Shown here: positions 32,005 to 40,473 of the stretch, piece after piece
How positions within the stretch are numbered: position 1 is the stretch's first letter
Layout of the letters: each line of letters opens with the position of its first letter
The notes under the pieces: model-generated
Told to the model about the DNA's origin: nothing
Databases searched by the model: none
What the model saw: only the letters and a program-made list of their open reading frames with translations
Source: Aliishimia sp045106335
GTDB taxonomy: Bacteria > Pseudomonadota > Alphaproteobacteria > Rhodobacterales > Rhodobacteraceae
Reading direction: 5' to 3'
Assembly (NCBI GenBank): GCA_045106335.1
Contig: JBGCEM010000100.1
Span: 34,025-98,024 of the forward strand
DNA length: 64,000 nt
Program-made: the position numbers and the translations under genes

Positions 32005-35000
32005 TTAGCCCTGCAGTGCTTTCACTTCCAGATCGCCCTCGGCCTGCGCCTTGATCGCCAATGCGGCAGCGTGACTGCCTGCTGCAGTTGTGAAATAAGG
32101 AATTTTCCCAAACAACGCGATGTTGCGGATGGATTTGCTGTCCTCCACCGCCTGCGCCCCTTCGGTGGAATTCATCACCAAATGCACGCTGCCATCCTTC
32201 ATGCGGTCTGTTATGTCCGGGCGGCCTTCATGCACCTTGTTGACGACATCGCAGGGCACATCTTGCTGAGCCAACCAGGCCGCAGTGCCGCGTGTGGCCA
32301 GGATGGTAAAGCCTTGATCCACAAGTATTTTGGCGGCTTGCATCATGTCAGGTGTCTTGTCCGCATCCTTAATAGAAATAAACGCGCAGCCCGTTTCAGG
32401 CAGCGTCATACCCGCGCCCATCTGTGCTTTCAGGAACGCCCGAGGGAAGTCGCGATCCCAACCCATGACTTCGCCCGTACTGCGCATTTCTGGCCCCAGC
32501 AACGTATCGACCCCAGGGAAACGGGCGAAGGGCAAAACGGCCTCTTTCACCGAATACCAAGGCATGTTCGGGTCGGCCAAGGTCATCGGACCGCCAGCCT
32601 GTTTAGAGCTGCCGTATTCTGCGTCGGGTGCGTAAGGCGGGCGTTTTGGGAAAGCGGACAACATTTCACCCGCCATGACACGTGCCGCGATTGAGGCAAT
32701 CGCGCTGTCTGTGGCTTTGGCGACAAAGGGAACGGTGCGCGATGCGCGCGGGTTGACCTCGATCAAATATACGACACGGTCTTTGATCGCGAATTGAACG
32801 TTCATCAACCCAACAACATTTAACGCCCGCGCCAAAGCAAATGTTTGGCGCTCGACCTCTGCAATCAGATCGTTGTCCAGAGAATAAGGCGGCAGTGAAC
32901 AGGCGCTGTCGCCCGAATGTACACCGGCCTCTTCAATATGTTGCATAATTCCGGTGACATGCACGTTCTTGCCGTCACACAGCGCGTCTACATCCAGCTC
33001 GACCGCGCCGTCCAGATATCTGTCCAGCAACACAGGACTGTCGCCCGACACCACCACAGCGTCCGAGATATAACGCTCTAATTGCGCCTGATCTCGCACG
33101 ATCTCCATCGCGCGACCGCCCAAAACATAGGACGGACGAATGACCAAGGGGAAACCGATATCTGACGCAATTTCAAGAGCTTCCGCATCTGTGTGTGCAA
33201 TCCCATTGACCGGTTGCTTCAGGTCCAAAGATTGTACCAATTGTTGGAACCGCTCACGGTCCTCGGCCAGATCAATCGCGTCCGGAGACGTTCCAAGGAT
33301 CGGAATTCCCTCAGATTCCAATGCATTGGCCAGCTTCAACGGAGTCTGCCCCCCGAACTGAACAATCACCCCATGCAGCGTGCCATTTTCCTGCTCGGTG
33401 GTCAGGATTTCCATTACATGTTCAAAGGTCAGCGGTTCAAAATACAGCCGATCCGACGTGTCATAATCGGTGGACACCGTTTCGGGATTGCAGTTGATCA
33501 TAATCGTTTCATAGCCAGCATCGGTCAGTGCATAGCAGGCGTGACAACAGCAGTAGTCAAACTCGATCCCCTGACCGATCCGATTCGGCCCGCCACCCAG
33601 AATCACGACCTTTTTGCGATCCGAAGGCCGTGCTTCGCATTCGACCTCACCAAAGGCCGGGGCCTCATAGGTGGAATACATATATGGCGTTTGCGCCTCA
33701 AATTCTGCGGCGCACGTATCGATGCGTTTGAACACAGCGTGCACCCCCAAATCTTGACGGGCGCGGCGCACGCTTAGCTCATCCTGTCCGGTTAGGTTTG
33801 CAAGGCGCGCATCGGTAAAGCCCATCATTTTAAGCGCACGCAAACCGTCTTCATCGCGGGGCAGACCATTGGCGCGCACGTCGTCTTCAACGTCAACGAT
33901 CTCGCGAATTCTGGCTAGGAACCACGGATCAAACATGGTGACACCGTGGATATCTTCGTCCGACATGCCGTGCCGCATCGCTTGGGCAATCGTGCGCATC
34001 CGGTCGGGGGTTTGCAAGCTAATCGCTTTGATCACAGCCGCCGTGTCGGGTGCGCCGGGTATGTCGACCTCGTCAAAACCGGTCAGGCCCGATTCCATCG
34101 ACGCCAACGCTTTTTGCAAGCTTTCATGGATCGTGCGTCCAATCGCCATGGTTTCGCCCACGGATTTCATCGCAGTGGTGAGATAGGGCGTGGATCCAGG
34201 GAATTTCTCAAATGCGAATTTTGGAATTTTGGTGACAACATAATCAATTGTCGGCTCGAAACTGGCGGGCGTCACCTTGGTGATGTCATTGTCCAGCTCG
34301 TCCAAAGTGTAGCCCACGGCCAATTTCGCAGCGATTTTTGCGATAGGGAAACCTGTCGCCTTTGACGCCAACGCCGAGGACCGCGAGACACGCGGGTTCA
34401 TTTCAATGACAACCATACGCCCATCTTCGGGGTTAATCGCCCATTGCACGTTGGATCCGCCGGTTTCGACCCCGATTTCGCGCAGCACTGCAATCGAGCC
34501 GTTGCGCATGATCTGGTATTCTTTGTCCGTCAGCGTGAGGGCCGGCGCGACAGTGATCGAATCGCCGGTGTGCACGCCCATAGGGTCGACGTTCTCAATG
34601 GCACAGACGATAATTGCGTTGTCCGCCGTGTCCCGTACGACCTCCATTTCAAACTCTTTCCAGCCCAAAAGTGATTCATCGACCAGAATTTGCCCGACAG
34701 GGGACGCATCCATCCCCGAGCGGCAAAAATGGATATAATCTTCTCGATTATATGCCACACCTCCGCCGGTTCCGCCCAAGGTAAAGGCAGGGCGAATGAT
34801 GGCCGGCAGGCCGATTTCCTCTAATGCGTCCAGCGCGATGTGCACGCCTGCATCCAAGTCTCCGTCAGGGGCGGTCACAATCGTCGCTTTGGGATTTTCT
34901 AAGCCTAAGCGGTCCATCGCCTCGCGGAACAATTTGCGATCTTCGGCCATCTCAATGGCTTCGCGTTTCGCACCAATCATCTGCACGCCGAACTTGTCCA

Positions 35001-35322
35001 GTACACCCATCGCTTCTAGCGCCAATGAGGTGTTCAAACCGGTCTGGCCGCCCATCGTGGGCAATAGGGCGTCAGGGCGTTCTTTTTCAATGATTTTTGC
35101 GACAACTTCGGGGGTGATTGGCTCGATATATGTGGCATCTGCCAGCCCCGGATCGGTCATAATCGTCGCCGGGTTTGAATTGACCAAGATCACGCGATAG
35201 CCTTCTTCGCGCAGCGCCTTGCAAGCCTGAGCCCCAGAGTAGTCGAACTCGCAGGCTTGCCCAATGACGATAGGGCCTGCCCCGATGATCATGATCGAAG
35301 AGATGTCGGTCCGTTTTGGCAT
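32005..35322 (-). CDS. carB: Carbamoyl-phosphate synthase large subunit
   Basis: 1105 residues from the ATG at 35322, with AGGGGA 5 nt upstream. It makes carbamoyl phosphate for arginine and pyrimidine synthesis from bicarbonate, ATP and ammonia delivered by CarA. Two homologous ATP-grasp halves are visible, each opening with a dinucleotide-like loop (MIIGAGPIVIGQACEFDYSG and VILGGGPNRIGQGIEFDYCC) and each with an ATP-grasp core (MNPRVSRSSALASKATGF, VNPRASRTVPFVAKATD). The C-terminal allosteric MGS-like domain ends the protein. carA is not in this window. Confidence 0.97.
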   Translation of the reverse strand: MPKRTDISSIMIIGAGPIVIGQACEFDYSGAQACKALREEGYRVILVNSNPATIMTDPGLADATYIEPITPEVVAKIIEKERPDALLPTMGGQTGLNTSLALEAMGVLDKFGVQMIGAKREAIEMAEDRKLFREAMDRLGLENPKATIVTAPDGDLDAGVHIALDALEEIGLPAIIRPAFTLGGTGGGVAYNREDYIHFCRSGMDASPVGQILVDESLLGWKEFEMEVVRDTADNAIIVCAIENVDPMGVHTGDSITVAPALTLTDKEYQIMRNGSIAVLREIGVETGGSNVQWAINPEDGRMVVIEMNPRVSRSSALASKATGFPIAKIAAKLAVGYTLDELDNDITKVTPASFEPTIDYVVTKIPKFAFEKFPGSTPYLTTAMKSVGETMAIGRTIHESLQKALASMESGLTGFDEVDIPGAPDTAAVIKAISLQTPDRMRTIAQAMRHGMSDEDIHGVTMFDPWFLARIREIVDVEDDVRANGLPRDEDGLRALKMMGFTDARLANLTGQDELSVRRARQDLGVHAVFKRIDTCAAEFEAQTPYMYSTYEAPAFGEVECEARPSDRKKVVILGGGPNRIGQGIEFDYCCCHACYALTDAGYETIMINCNPETVSTDYDTSDRLYFEPLTFEHVMEILTTEQENGTLHGVIVQFGGQTPLKLANALESEGIPILGTSPDAIDLAEDRERFQQLVQSLDLKQPVNGIAHTDAEALEIASDIGFPLVIRPSYVLGGRAMEIVRDQAQLERYISDAVVVSGDSPVLLDRYLDGAVELDVDALCDGKNVHVTGIMQHIEEAGVHSGDSACSLPPYSLDNDLIAEVERQTFALARALNVVGLMNVQFAIKDRVVYLIEVNPRASRTVPFVAKATDSAIASIAARVMAGEMLSAFPKRPPYAPDAEYGSSKQAGGPMTLADPNMPWYSVKEAVLPFARFPGVDTLLGPEMRSTGEVMGWDRDFPRAFLKAQMGAGMTLPETGCAFISIKDADKTPDMMQAAKILVDQGFTILATRGTAAWLAQQDVPCDVVNKVHEGRPDITDRMKDGSVHLVMNSTEGAQAVEDSKSIRNIALFGKIPYFTTAAGSHAAALAIKAQAEGDLEVKALQG

Positions 35323-35428
35323 CAAGGTCCCCTAAAGCAACAGCACGAAAAAAGGCGCAAAATTCGATGCGTTATACGTCAAGCGCATCTCAGCGCAAGC
35401 CATGGCAGTGATTTGCACGACGCAAATT

Positions 35429-35459
35429 GGAACGGTTTGCTGTTAAGGCAAATTGTTCC
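35429..35459. promoter_or_regulatory. Extended inverted repeat upstream of the lysozyme-like gene
   Basis: GGAAC-N3-TTGC-N7-GCAA-N3-GTTCC, a two-block symmetrical element about 95 bp before the lysozyme-like ATG and 107 bp before carB. It could be an operator for either divergent gene, or a leader hairpin. Confidence 0.4.
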
Positions 35460-35554
35460 CTTTCTGTTCGATTTTGGGGCTAGGTCCTCACTGGCTGGTA
35501 AGACTTACAAATGTAAACGGAACAGGAACAAACCAGCAACCAGAAGGCTGCACG

Positions 35555-36325
35555 ATGATATATACACTAAGAACTCTTGGTATTGTGATAAGTTTGGCGT
35601 GCGGGGTGGTAGCTGCACCGCTTTTAGCCGGTCAGGGATCATTGTTAAGCTCGAAAGCTGGTTTGGGCGCGCGGGGGGCACTTTTGAAAGTGTCTTTGGG
35701 GGCAGAGGAAGGATCATTAAATGGTCCCCCAGCCAGTCTGTTTGCGGGCAGACGGACTGGGGGGCTATTTGGCCCGAACGCACCACGATTGTCGGTGGAT
35801 CCGGTGGAATTGCTATCCGCAAAGCCGTCAATTTCTGCTTTAAACAATCCCGGTGTCATAGGTTTACGCGACTTAATCGCTTATGCGGAAGCTGGGCGGG
35901 CGGGATACGATGCCGTCGTGTGGAGCGCGAAGATAAAAACTCCGAAACCACCGACGCAAATGACATTGGCCGAAATTGAAAAATGGACCGTTGAAACACC
36001 CAACCAAAACCATGCCATCGGCCGCTACCAGTTCATTCCGAATACTTTGCGTGCCTTGGTTGCTGAGCTTGGCCTGCCGCAATCCACGCAGTTTACGCCG
36101 CAGGTGCAAGATGCACTGGCGGACCTGTTGCTCGAGGACGCGGGCCTTAGCGGTTTCATGGCTGGGACGATCAGCAAAACCAACTTCATGAATAACTTGG
36201 CCAAAATCTGGGCTGGACTGCCAAATTCAACTGGAAAATCACACTATCACGGGTTTGCCGGCAACAAAGCGGTTCTCAGTTGGTCAAAGTTCAAGACTGA
36301 AATGCGCCGGATCTTTCCAAGCTGA
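35555..36325 (+). CDS. Secreted lysozyme-like protein (GH104/lambda-endolysin fold)
   Basis: 256 residues from the ATG at 35555, with GAAGG upstream; a longer frame begins in non-coding DNA. A signal peptide (about residues 1-26, MIYTLRTLGIVISLACGVVA) is followed by a low-complexity linker rich in Gly, Ser and Leu to about residue 100. The catalytic-type domain follows: LRDLIAYAEAGRAGYDAVVW with Glu112 as candidate general acid, AIGRYQFIPNTLRAL, and HYHGFAGN. Such domains cleave peptidoglycan. There is no holin, spanin or phage gene near, so a cell-wall remodelling role in the periplasm is more likely than lysis. Confidence 0.75.
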   Translation: MIYTLRTLGIVISLACGVVAAPLLAGQGSLLSSKAGLGARGALLKVSLGAEEGSLNGPPASLFAGRRTGGLFGPNAPRLSVDPVELLSAKPSISALNNPGVIGLRDLIAYAEAGRAGYDAVVWSAKIKTPKPPTQMTLAEIEKWTVETPNQNHAIGRYQFIPNTLRALVAELGLPQSTQFTPQVQDALADLLLEDAGLSGFMAGTISKTNFMNNLAKIWAGLPNSTGKSHYHGFAGNKAVLSWSKFKTEMRRIFPS

Positions 36326-36337
36326 GGTCCGGCACTC

Positions 36338-37093
36338 TTATGACAGGAAAACTTCGGCAGTTGCCTGAAATTCACGTGGTTTTTCCGCATGCAACCAATG
36401 GCCTGCACCTGACAGCTTTGCAAATCGCGCTTTGGGAAACAAAGATCTGATCACATTTCGATACTGAAGCTGAACATAATCCGACGCGCCACCTGCCAAA
36501 AATAGCGTAGATTTGTCAAATTGCGCATCGAGATCCGGAAAAGACATGATCTTAGGCATTTCGGCCTCAAGCGCATCCAGGTTATAAAACCAGCGGCCGT
36601 TCTTAATATCCAAAGATTGGGTGAAAAAGCTCTGTAACTCTGGGGCAACGCCTTGTTCTGCAAGCTGATCTGACGCATCCGAGCGGCGGCTTACCCGGGA
36701 TAAATCTACGGCGCGCATTGCGTGGATGAACGCCAACTGGGAATGCGAATACGTCACAGGCGCGATATCAGCGACCAAAAGACGGCGCACCAAATTTGGG
36801 GTTTTCAAAGCCAGCACCATTGCCGCCTTTCCCCCCATAGAATGGCCAATCACATCCATTGGCGCGCCCTCGGATGCAATCACCTGTGCCAAATCTTCGG
36901 CTTGGTCCTCGTATCCGTGGTTGTCGGACCAAAAACTTTGGCCATGATTGCGCATATCAACGCAAATCACAGGGCGCGCGACCGATAAGCGCTTGGCAAG
37001 CACGCCCCAATTGCGCGCAGAGCCATACAAGCCATGAGCGATGAGACAGGGAGTCGCCTTTGGTGGGCCATCATATCGGGTCAACGCGAGCAT
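36338..37093 (-). CDS. Alpha/beta-fold hydrolase
   Basis: 251 residues from the ATG at 37093; a much longer in-frame extension runs antisense through the next gene and is rejected. It has the oxyanion motif AHGLYGSARNWG, the nucleophile elbow GHSMGGKAA (Ser), DMRNHGQS, and the catalytic His in GAGHWLHAEKP. This is the YbfF/abhydrolase-11-like esterase pattern. Cytoplasmic, with no signal peptide. Substrate unknown, probably an acyl ester. It is divergent from a small membrane protein gene only 54 bp away. Confidence 0.85.
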   Translation of the reverse strand: MLALTRYDGPPKATPCLIAHGLYGSARNWGVLAKRLSVARPVICVDMRNHGQSFWSDNHGYEDQAEDLAQVIASEGAPMDVIGHSMGGKAAMVLALKTPNLVRRLLVADIAPVTYSHSQLAFIHAMRAVDLSRVSRRSDASDQLAEQGVAPELQSFFTQSLDIKNGRWFYNLDALEAEMPKIMSFPDLDAQFDKSTLFLAGGASDYVQLQYRNVIRSLFPKARFAKLSGAGHWLHAEKPREFQATAEVFLS

Positions 37094-37147
37094 GAAACCT
37101 GCATAGCCGCTTGGCAAGCCGTGGACCAGAGGGCTATGAAGGTAAGT

Positions 37148-37519
37148 ATGGACCGCAACGAATTGATACTTGGCACAGAAGCCGTGCAAGACATGCTGCG
37201 CAAAGTGCACCGCATTAAAGGCCGGGATTTGCGGGATATGTTGATGCGCAGCAAACGGGTTTTGCCCAGAGCGCACCGCAAAGACGGCGACATTCTCAGC
37301 GATGCTTTGGACAAAATTGGCCATCCGAAGCTGGAAAAAATGATAGATTTCAAAATGGCAGGCGCGGCACAAACGCGATTATTTGATCACTTAAAGGCAA
37401 TTGACTTGGCCGAGCGACGCCGGGGACGTTTGCTTGCTTTGGGCGGTGTTGTTGCACTTAACATCTTGATCGTTTTGGGGCTGTTTTTGACATGGATGGT
37501 TTGGTCTGGGCAAATTTAG
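37148..37519 (+). CDS. Small hypothetical protein with C-terminal membrane anchor
   Basis: 123 residues from the ATG at 37148 (AAGG 5 nt upstream); ATGs at 37136 and 37034 are less well supported, the latter lying inside the divergent gene. The soluble part is basic and helical (DMLRKVHRIKGRDLRDMLMRSKR). A single hydrophobic helix closes the protein (LLALGGVVALNILIVLGLFLTW), followed by a short tail, as in tail-anchored proteins. No family recognised. It ends 4 nt into the convergent SGNH gene. Confidence 0.6.
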   Translation: MDRNELILGTEAVQDMLRKVHRIKGRDLRDMLMRSKRVLPRAHRKDGDILSDALDKIGHPKLEKMIDFKMAGAAQTRLFDHLKAIDLAERRRGRLLALGGVVALNILIVLGLFLTWMVWSGQI

Positions 37520-38235
37520 CGCATAATTACAGAGCGTATGCGTGGGGCGGCCAGTTCGGCCCATTGCGTGTAAATCTTTGGGCCGGGATGAAACCCGTCC
37601 TTGGCCATGTGATCAGAATTTAACGACACATCTATTGGCAGATATGCACAGTTTTCTGCCACAGTGATCTGCTTCAAAACCTTATCAAAACGCGCCGCGC
37701 GCCAGGCAAACATGCTTCGTAAGGGGTTGGGAAGAAGGGGAAAATCCCGTATCGGAGGCAACCCGGACACAAAAATTTTTGGTGCTCCAAAGTCGCTGCG
37801 CAATCGATTTAACAGCTCAGACACATCACGTCGCCAATGCGATTGCCGCCGCAAGTTCTTGGTGTCGTTTACACCAAATATCACAAAGACAACGTCGAAT
37901 TCGTGTCCCTTCACCAGATCCAATAGACCTGGCGCATCCGCCGAAGTTGCCCCATTTCGCGCGGCCAAGTGCCAACTCACTGCGCGATCTACGCTGAGAT
38001 GGCGTGCCAATTGTGGGGTCAAAGCTTGGTCTTGGGTCTGCACACCGACCCCAGCCGCAGAACTGTCGCCGATCACCAAAAGGCGTAAGTCAGGACCTGT
38101 CCCGATCTTGCCACTGCGTGGTCCTGTTGGTTCAGGCAGCCTCTGCGCGCGCTTAATTACCCAGGCGGATTGCGCAATCAGCAAAGGAGACAAAGCCAGT
38201 GTAAGGCCCGTCTCAAATATCGGTTTCATCAACAT
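37516..38235 (-). CDS. SGNH/GDSL-type hydrolase
   Basis: About 239 residues; ATG at 38235 or 38229, neither with a strong ribosome site. An N-terminal hydrophobic stretch (ETGLTLALSPLLIAQSAW) may be an anchor or signal. The four SGNH blocks are visible: IGDSSAAG (catalytic Ser), ARNG, GVNDTKN (Asn) and DGFHPG (catalytic Asp-His). The family cleaves esters or acetyl groups, often on lipids or cell-surface sugars. It is an isolated gene between a membrane protein and bciB. Confidence 0.85.
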   Translation of the reverse strand: MLMKPIFETGLTLALSPLLIAQSAWVIKRAQRLPEPTGPRSGKIGTGPDLRLLVIGDSSAAGVGVQTQDQALTPQLARHLSVDRAVSWHLAARNGATSADAPGLLDLVKGHEFDVVFVIFGVNDTKNLRRQSHWRRDVSELLNRLRSDFGAPKIFVSGLPPIRDFPLLPNPLRSMFAWRAARFDKVLKQITVAENCAYLPIDVSLNSDHMAKDGFHPGPKIYTQWAELAAPRIRSVIMR

Positions 38236-38343
38236 ACCGCCAAAATGCGCCAGGATGACACAGAATCAAGGGGGACGTCGGGGCAATCATGTTGCGCGCT
38301 TCGGCAGAAATCCGCTCGCTATTTGCGCAGAACCCAGCCAAGT

Positions 38344-39540
38344 TCAGGGTTTGCGTTCACCGTCCTTCGGCGCCAGGTCGTAGGGCGCGGCGATGTGCCA
38401 AACATGGTCGGGAATCATGTTTTTCATCTTTGCGGGTGCTGCGCGGCGCAGGTGCAAAATCGTTTCAGCGGCTTTCATTTCTAGCCGCGCACGGGCAAAT
38501 TCCAAACCCTGTGGCCCCGTCCTGGGCTGCAGCCAACTTACGATTGGGCGCAGCCAATTGGGCATGCGGCGCAACGGCAACCCGCCGGCGGCACGATCTG
38601 TATTCGCGACAAAGCCCTTCACAGCCCCTGCGCGTTTGCCCTTGGATCCGGGGGCATCCAGCCGCACTTGATCCCCTAAATTGTCCAGCAATTCCCGACC
38701 CCGTGCATTGCGCACGATCACCCATTGATCGCCTTGCCCGCCCATATATCCAACGGTGATATCGGCCAATGCGTTCGTGTAATCGACGCAAGTGCGGCAA
38801 GTCAGCGGGAAAAAATCCCCCGGAAGATCGGAAATTGGAAGCGACAAAAATGGGATCTCGCGCTTGCGCCCATCATCATAGCGCAGCTCAACTTTGTAAT
38901 CGGCACGGAACTCTAGATAGCTGATTTCGTTTGGGTTTTCATCTAACAGCGCCAGGAAGTCGTGGAAATTCTCGGTGGTTGTATTGTCCGAGCAAGGCGT
39001 GCCGATCACAAAAAGTGCCTCAAATCCAAGGTCCTGTTCCAGCGCGCGCAAAGCGTAAACCTGGCACGGAATTCCGATGACACCCAACCGCGAAAACCCC
39101 TGTGCGCGTGCAGTGTCCAGCAATGCCAACAACGGCCCGTAGCCCATCCGCATACCACGTGCTTGGGCCATGTCGTCGGGATCCGTGATCAAGGCGGGCA
39201 GGGGTTTCCAACGGTCATTTGGGTCCGGGATTACGGTCAAAATCGCATCCACTTTGCCCGCGCGCAGCAAAGCCGCCCCCAGCGCTGTGGTCAGGCCCGT
39301 CCATTGCGCACCAGGTGCCGGTGGGGTCAGCGCGGCGCGGTACATCGCGATATGGGGCCCAAAAAATGTTTCGTCCCCCGAACCGCGCGTGCGCCCATGA
39401 ATTGCTTGTTCCATACGGGGATAGTCCGGCGCTATGAACTGACAGGCCTTGCCGCAATCCCCTGGCTGTTTGGTGCGCGAAATCCCACAATCCGTGCACA
39501 AACCGCGCGGGGCTGCTGCGGCAAATTCGGGGATAATCAT
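38344..39540 (-). CDS. bciB: BciB-type ferredoxin-dependent 8-vinyl reductase homologue (FrhB/HCAR family)
   Basis: 398 residues. N-terminal cysteines Cys15, Cys18, Cys29 and Cys33 (GLCTDCG, GDCGKACQF) plus LTCRTCVDYTN are placed as in iron-sulfur FAD proteins of the F420-hydrogenase beta-subunit family. QWTGL, GIPCQVYALRALE, GTPCSDNTTTENF and ADITVGYMGG follow cyanobacterial-type 3,8-divinyl (proto)chlorophyllide 8-vinyl reductase closely. That enzyme saturates the C8 vinyl group during (bacterio)chlorophyll synthesis. No other photosynthesis gene lies in the window. Its ATG overlaps the NAD kinase stop (ATGA). A different FrhB-like reductase role cannot be excluded. Confidence 0.75.
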   Translation of the reverse strand: MIIPEFAAAAPRGLCTDCGISRTKQPGDCGKACQFIAPDYPRMEQAIHGRTRGSGDETFFGPHIAMYRAALTPPAPGAQWTGLTTALGAALLRAGKVDAILTVIPDPNDRWKPLPALITDPDDMAQARGMRMGYGPLLALLDTARAQGFSRLGVIGIPCQVYALRALEQDLGFEALFVIGTPCSDNTTTENFHDFLALLDENPNEISYLEFRADYKVELRYDDGRKREIPFLSLPISDLPGDFFPLTCRTCVDYTNALADITVGYMGGQGDQWVIVRNARGRELLDNLGDQVRLDAPGSKGKRAGAVKGFVANTDRAAGGLPLRRMPNWLRPIVSWLQPRTGPQGLEFARARLEMKAAETILHLRRAAPAKMKNMIPDHVWHIAAPYDLAPKDGERKP

Positions 39541-40298
39541 GTAAACTGTTCCGAAATCAAACGCTCTTCCAGACCATGGCCGGGATCAAACAGGATGCGG
39601 TGCGAAATCGAAGGCTCGGATCGGATATCGACGGCCAAGACACCGCGCACAGACACGCCATCCGCATCCGCCATGACCGGGCGCTTTTCGGGCTCCAGAA
39701 CCTCAAATCGAACCCGCGCCTTTTTGGGCAACAGCGCCCCGCGCCATCGTCTGGGACGGAACGCAGCGACAGCTGTAAGCGCCAAAACATCTGATCCAAT
39801 TGGCAAAATTGGCCCATGTGCGGAATAATTATAAGCCGTCGATCCCGCCGGAGTCGCCACCAAAGCGCCATCACACACAAGCTCGGTCATCCGCACACGC
39901 CCATCCACGCTGATGCGCAATTTGGCCGCCTGCGGACCCGCGCGCAGGATCGAAACCTCATTGATTGCAAGGCCATGCGCCTCAGTTCCGTCCTTTAAAT
40001 AGGCCGTCATCGCAAGGGGATTGATGTCTGCATCCTCAGCCGCTTGCAAGCGTTCAGGCAAATCATCTTCGGCATATTCATTCATCAAAAAGCCAATTGT
40101 TCCGCGATTCATCCCATAGACTGGCGCGCGCAACGCCTGACTTTTATGTAAGGTTTGCAACATGAAACCATCCCCGCCCAGGGCCACGATGACATCGGCC
40201 AGTTTGGGATCATAGGTGCCATAGCGCGCCGTCAATGCCGCCAACGCAGATTGGGCCACAGGCGCGCGCGCTGCCGTGAAAGCGATCTTCAGGGTCAT
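39537..40298 (-). CDS. nadK: NAD kinase
   Basis: 253 residues from the ATG at 40298, where the family's first strand begins (KIAFTAARAP); upstream in-frame residues do not fit. It phosphorylates NAD to NADP with ATP. The GGDG motif is ALGGDGFML, the second conserved motif is INEVSILR, and SDGALVATPAGSTAYNYSA is replaced here by CDGALVATPAGSTAYNYSA. Length is normal for alphaproteobacterial enzymes. Its stop overlaps the bciB start. Confidence 0.93.
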   Translation of the reverse strand: MTLKIAFTAARAPVAQSALAALTARYGTYDPKLADVIVALGGDGFMLQTLHKSQALRAPVYGMNRGTIGFLMNEYAEDDLPERLQAAEDADINPLAMTAYLKDGTEAHGLAINEVSILRAGPQAAKLRISVDGRVRMTELVCDGALVATPAGSTAYNYSAHGPILPIGSDVLALTAVAAFRPRRWRGALLPKKARVRFEVLEPEKRPVMADADGVSVRGVLAVDIRSEPSISHRILFDPGHGLEERLISEQFT

Positions 40299-40371
40299 GA
40301 ACACGTCGTCATTACAGCAGTCCGGATAGGCGTCGTTATGCAAACTGAAACACACTTTTATCTTGCACACC

Positions 40372-40383
40372 AGCGACGTCGCT
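40372..40383. promoter_or_regulatory. 12-bp perfect palindrome in the glyA/nadK divergent region
   Basis: AGCGACGTCGCT lies immediately before TATAAAT (40383-40389) and about 90 bp upstream of the glyA ATG. It could be an operator overlapping a promoter; no protein can be assigned. Confidence 0.35.
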
Positions 40384-40426
40384 ATAAATCGTGAAATGTC
40401 GCGAATGCCTCTATGCGGCGCAGATC

Positions 40427-40442
40427 GTTTCCGATAGGAAAC
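40427..40442 (+). promoter_or_regulatory. Short perfect hairpin in the glyA leader
   Basis: GTTTCC-GATA-GGAAAC, 31 nt before the glyA ATG. It may influence leader structure. I could not match it to a known riboswitch. Confidence 0.3.
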
Positions 40443-40473
40443 ACCACCAGATTTTGGACAAAAGGATAGTCCC

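Noticed and set aside
35429..35459. GGAAC as an EcfG (general stress) -35 element
   Set aside because: No CGTT-type -10 lies at the required 16-18 bp spacing; the element is better read as an inverted repeat.
37094..37372. 93-residue N-terminal extension of the alpha/beta hydrolase
   Set aside because: It is antisense to the small membrane protein gene and unlike hydrolase N-termini; the ATG at 37093 starts the fold properly.
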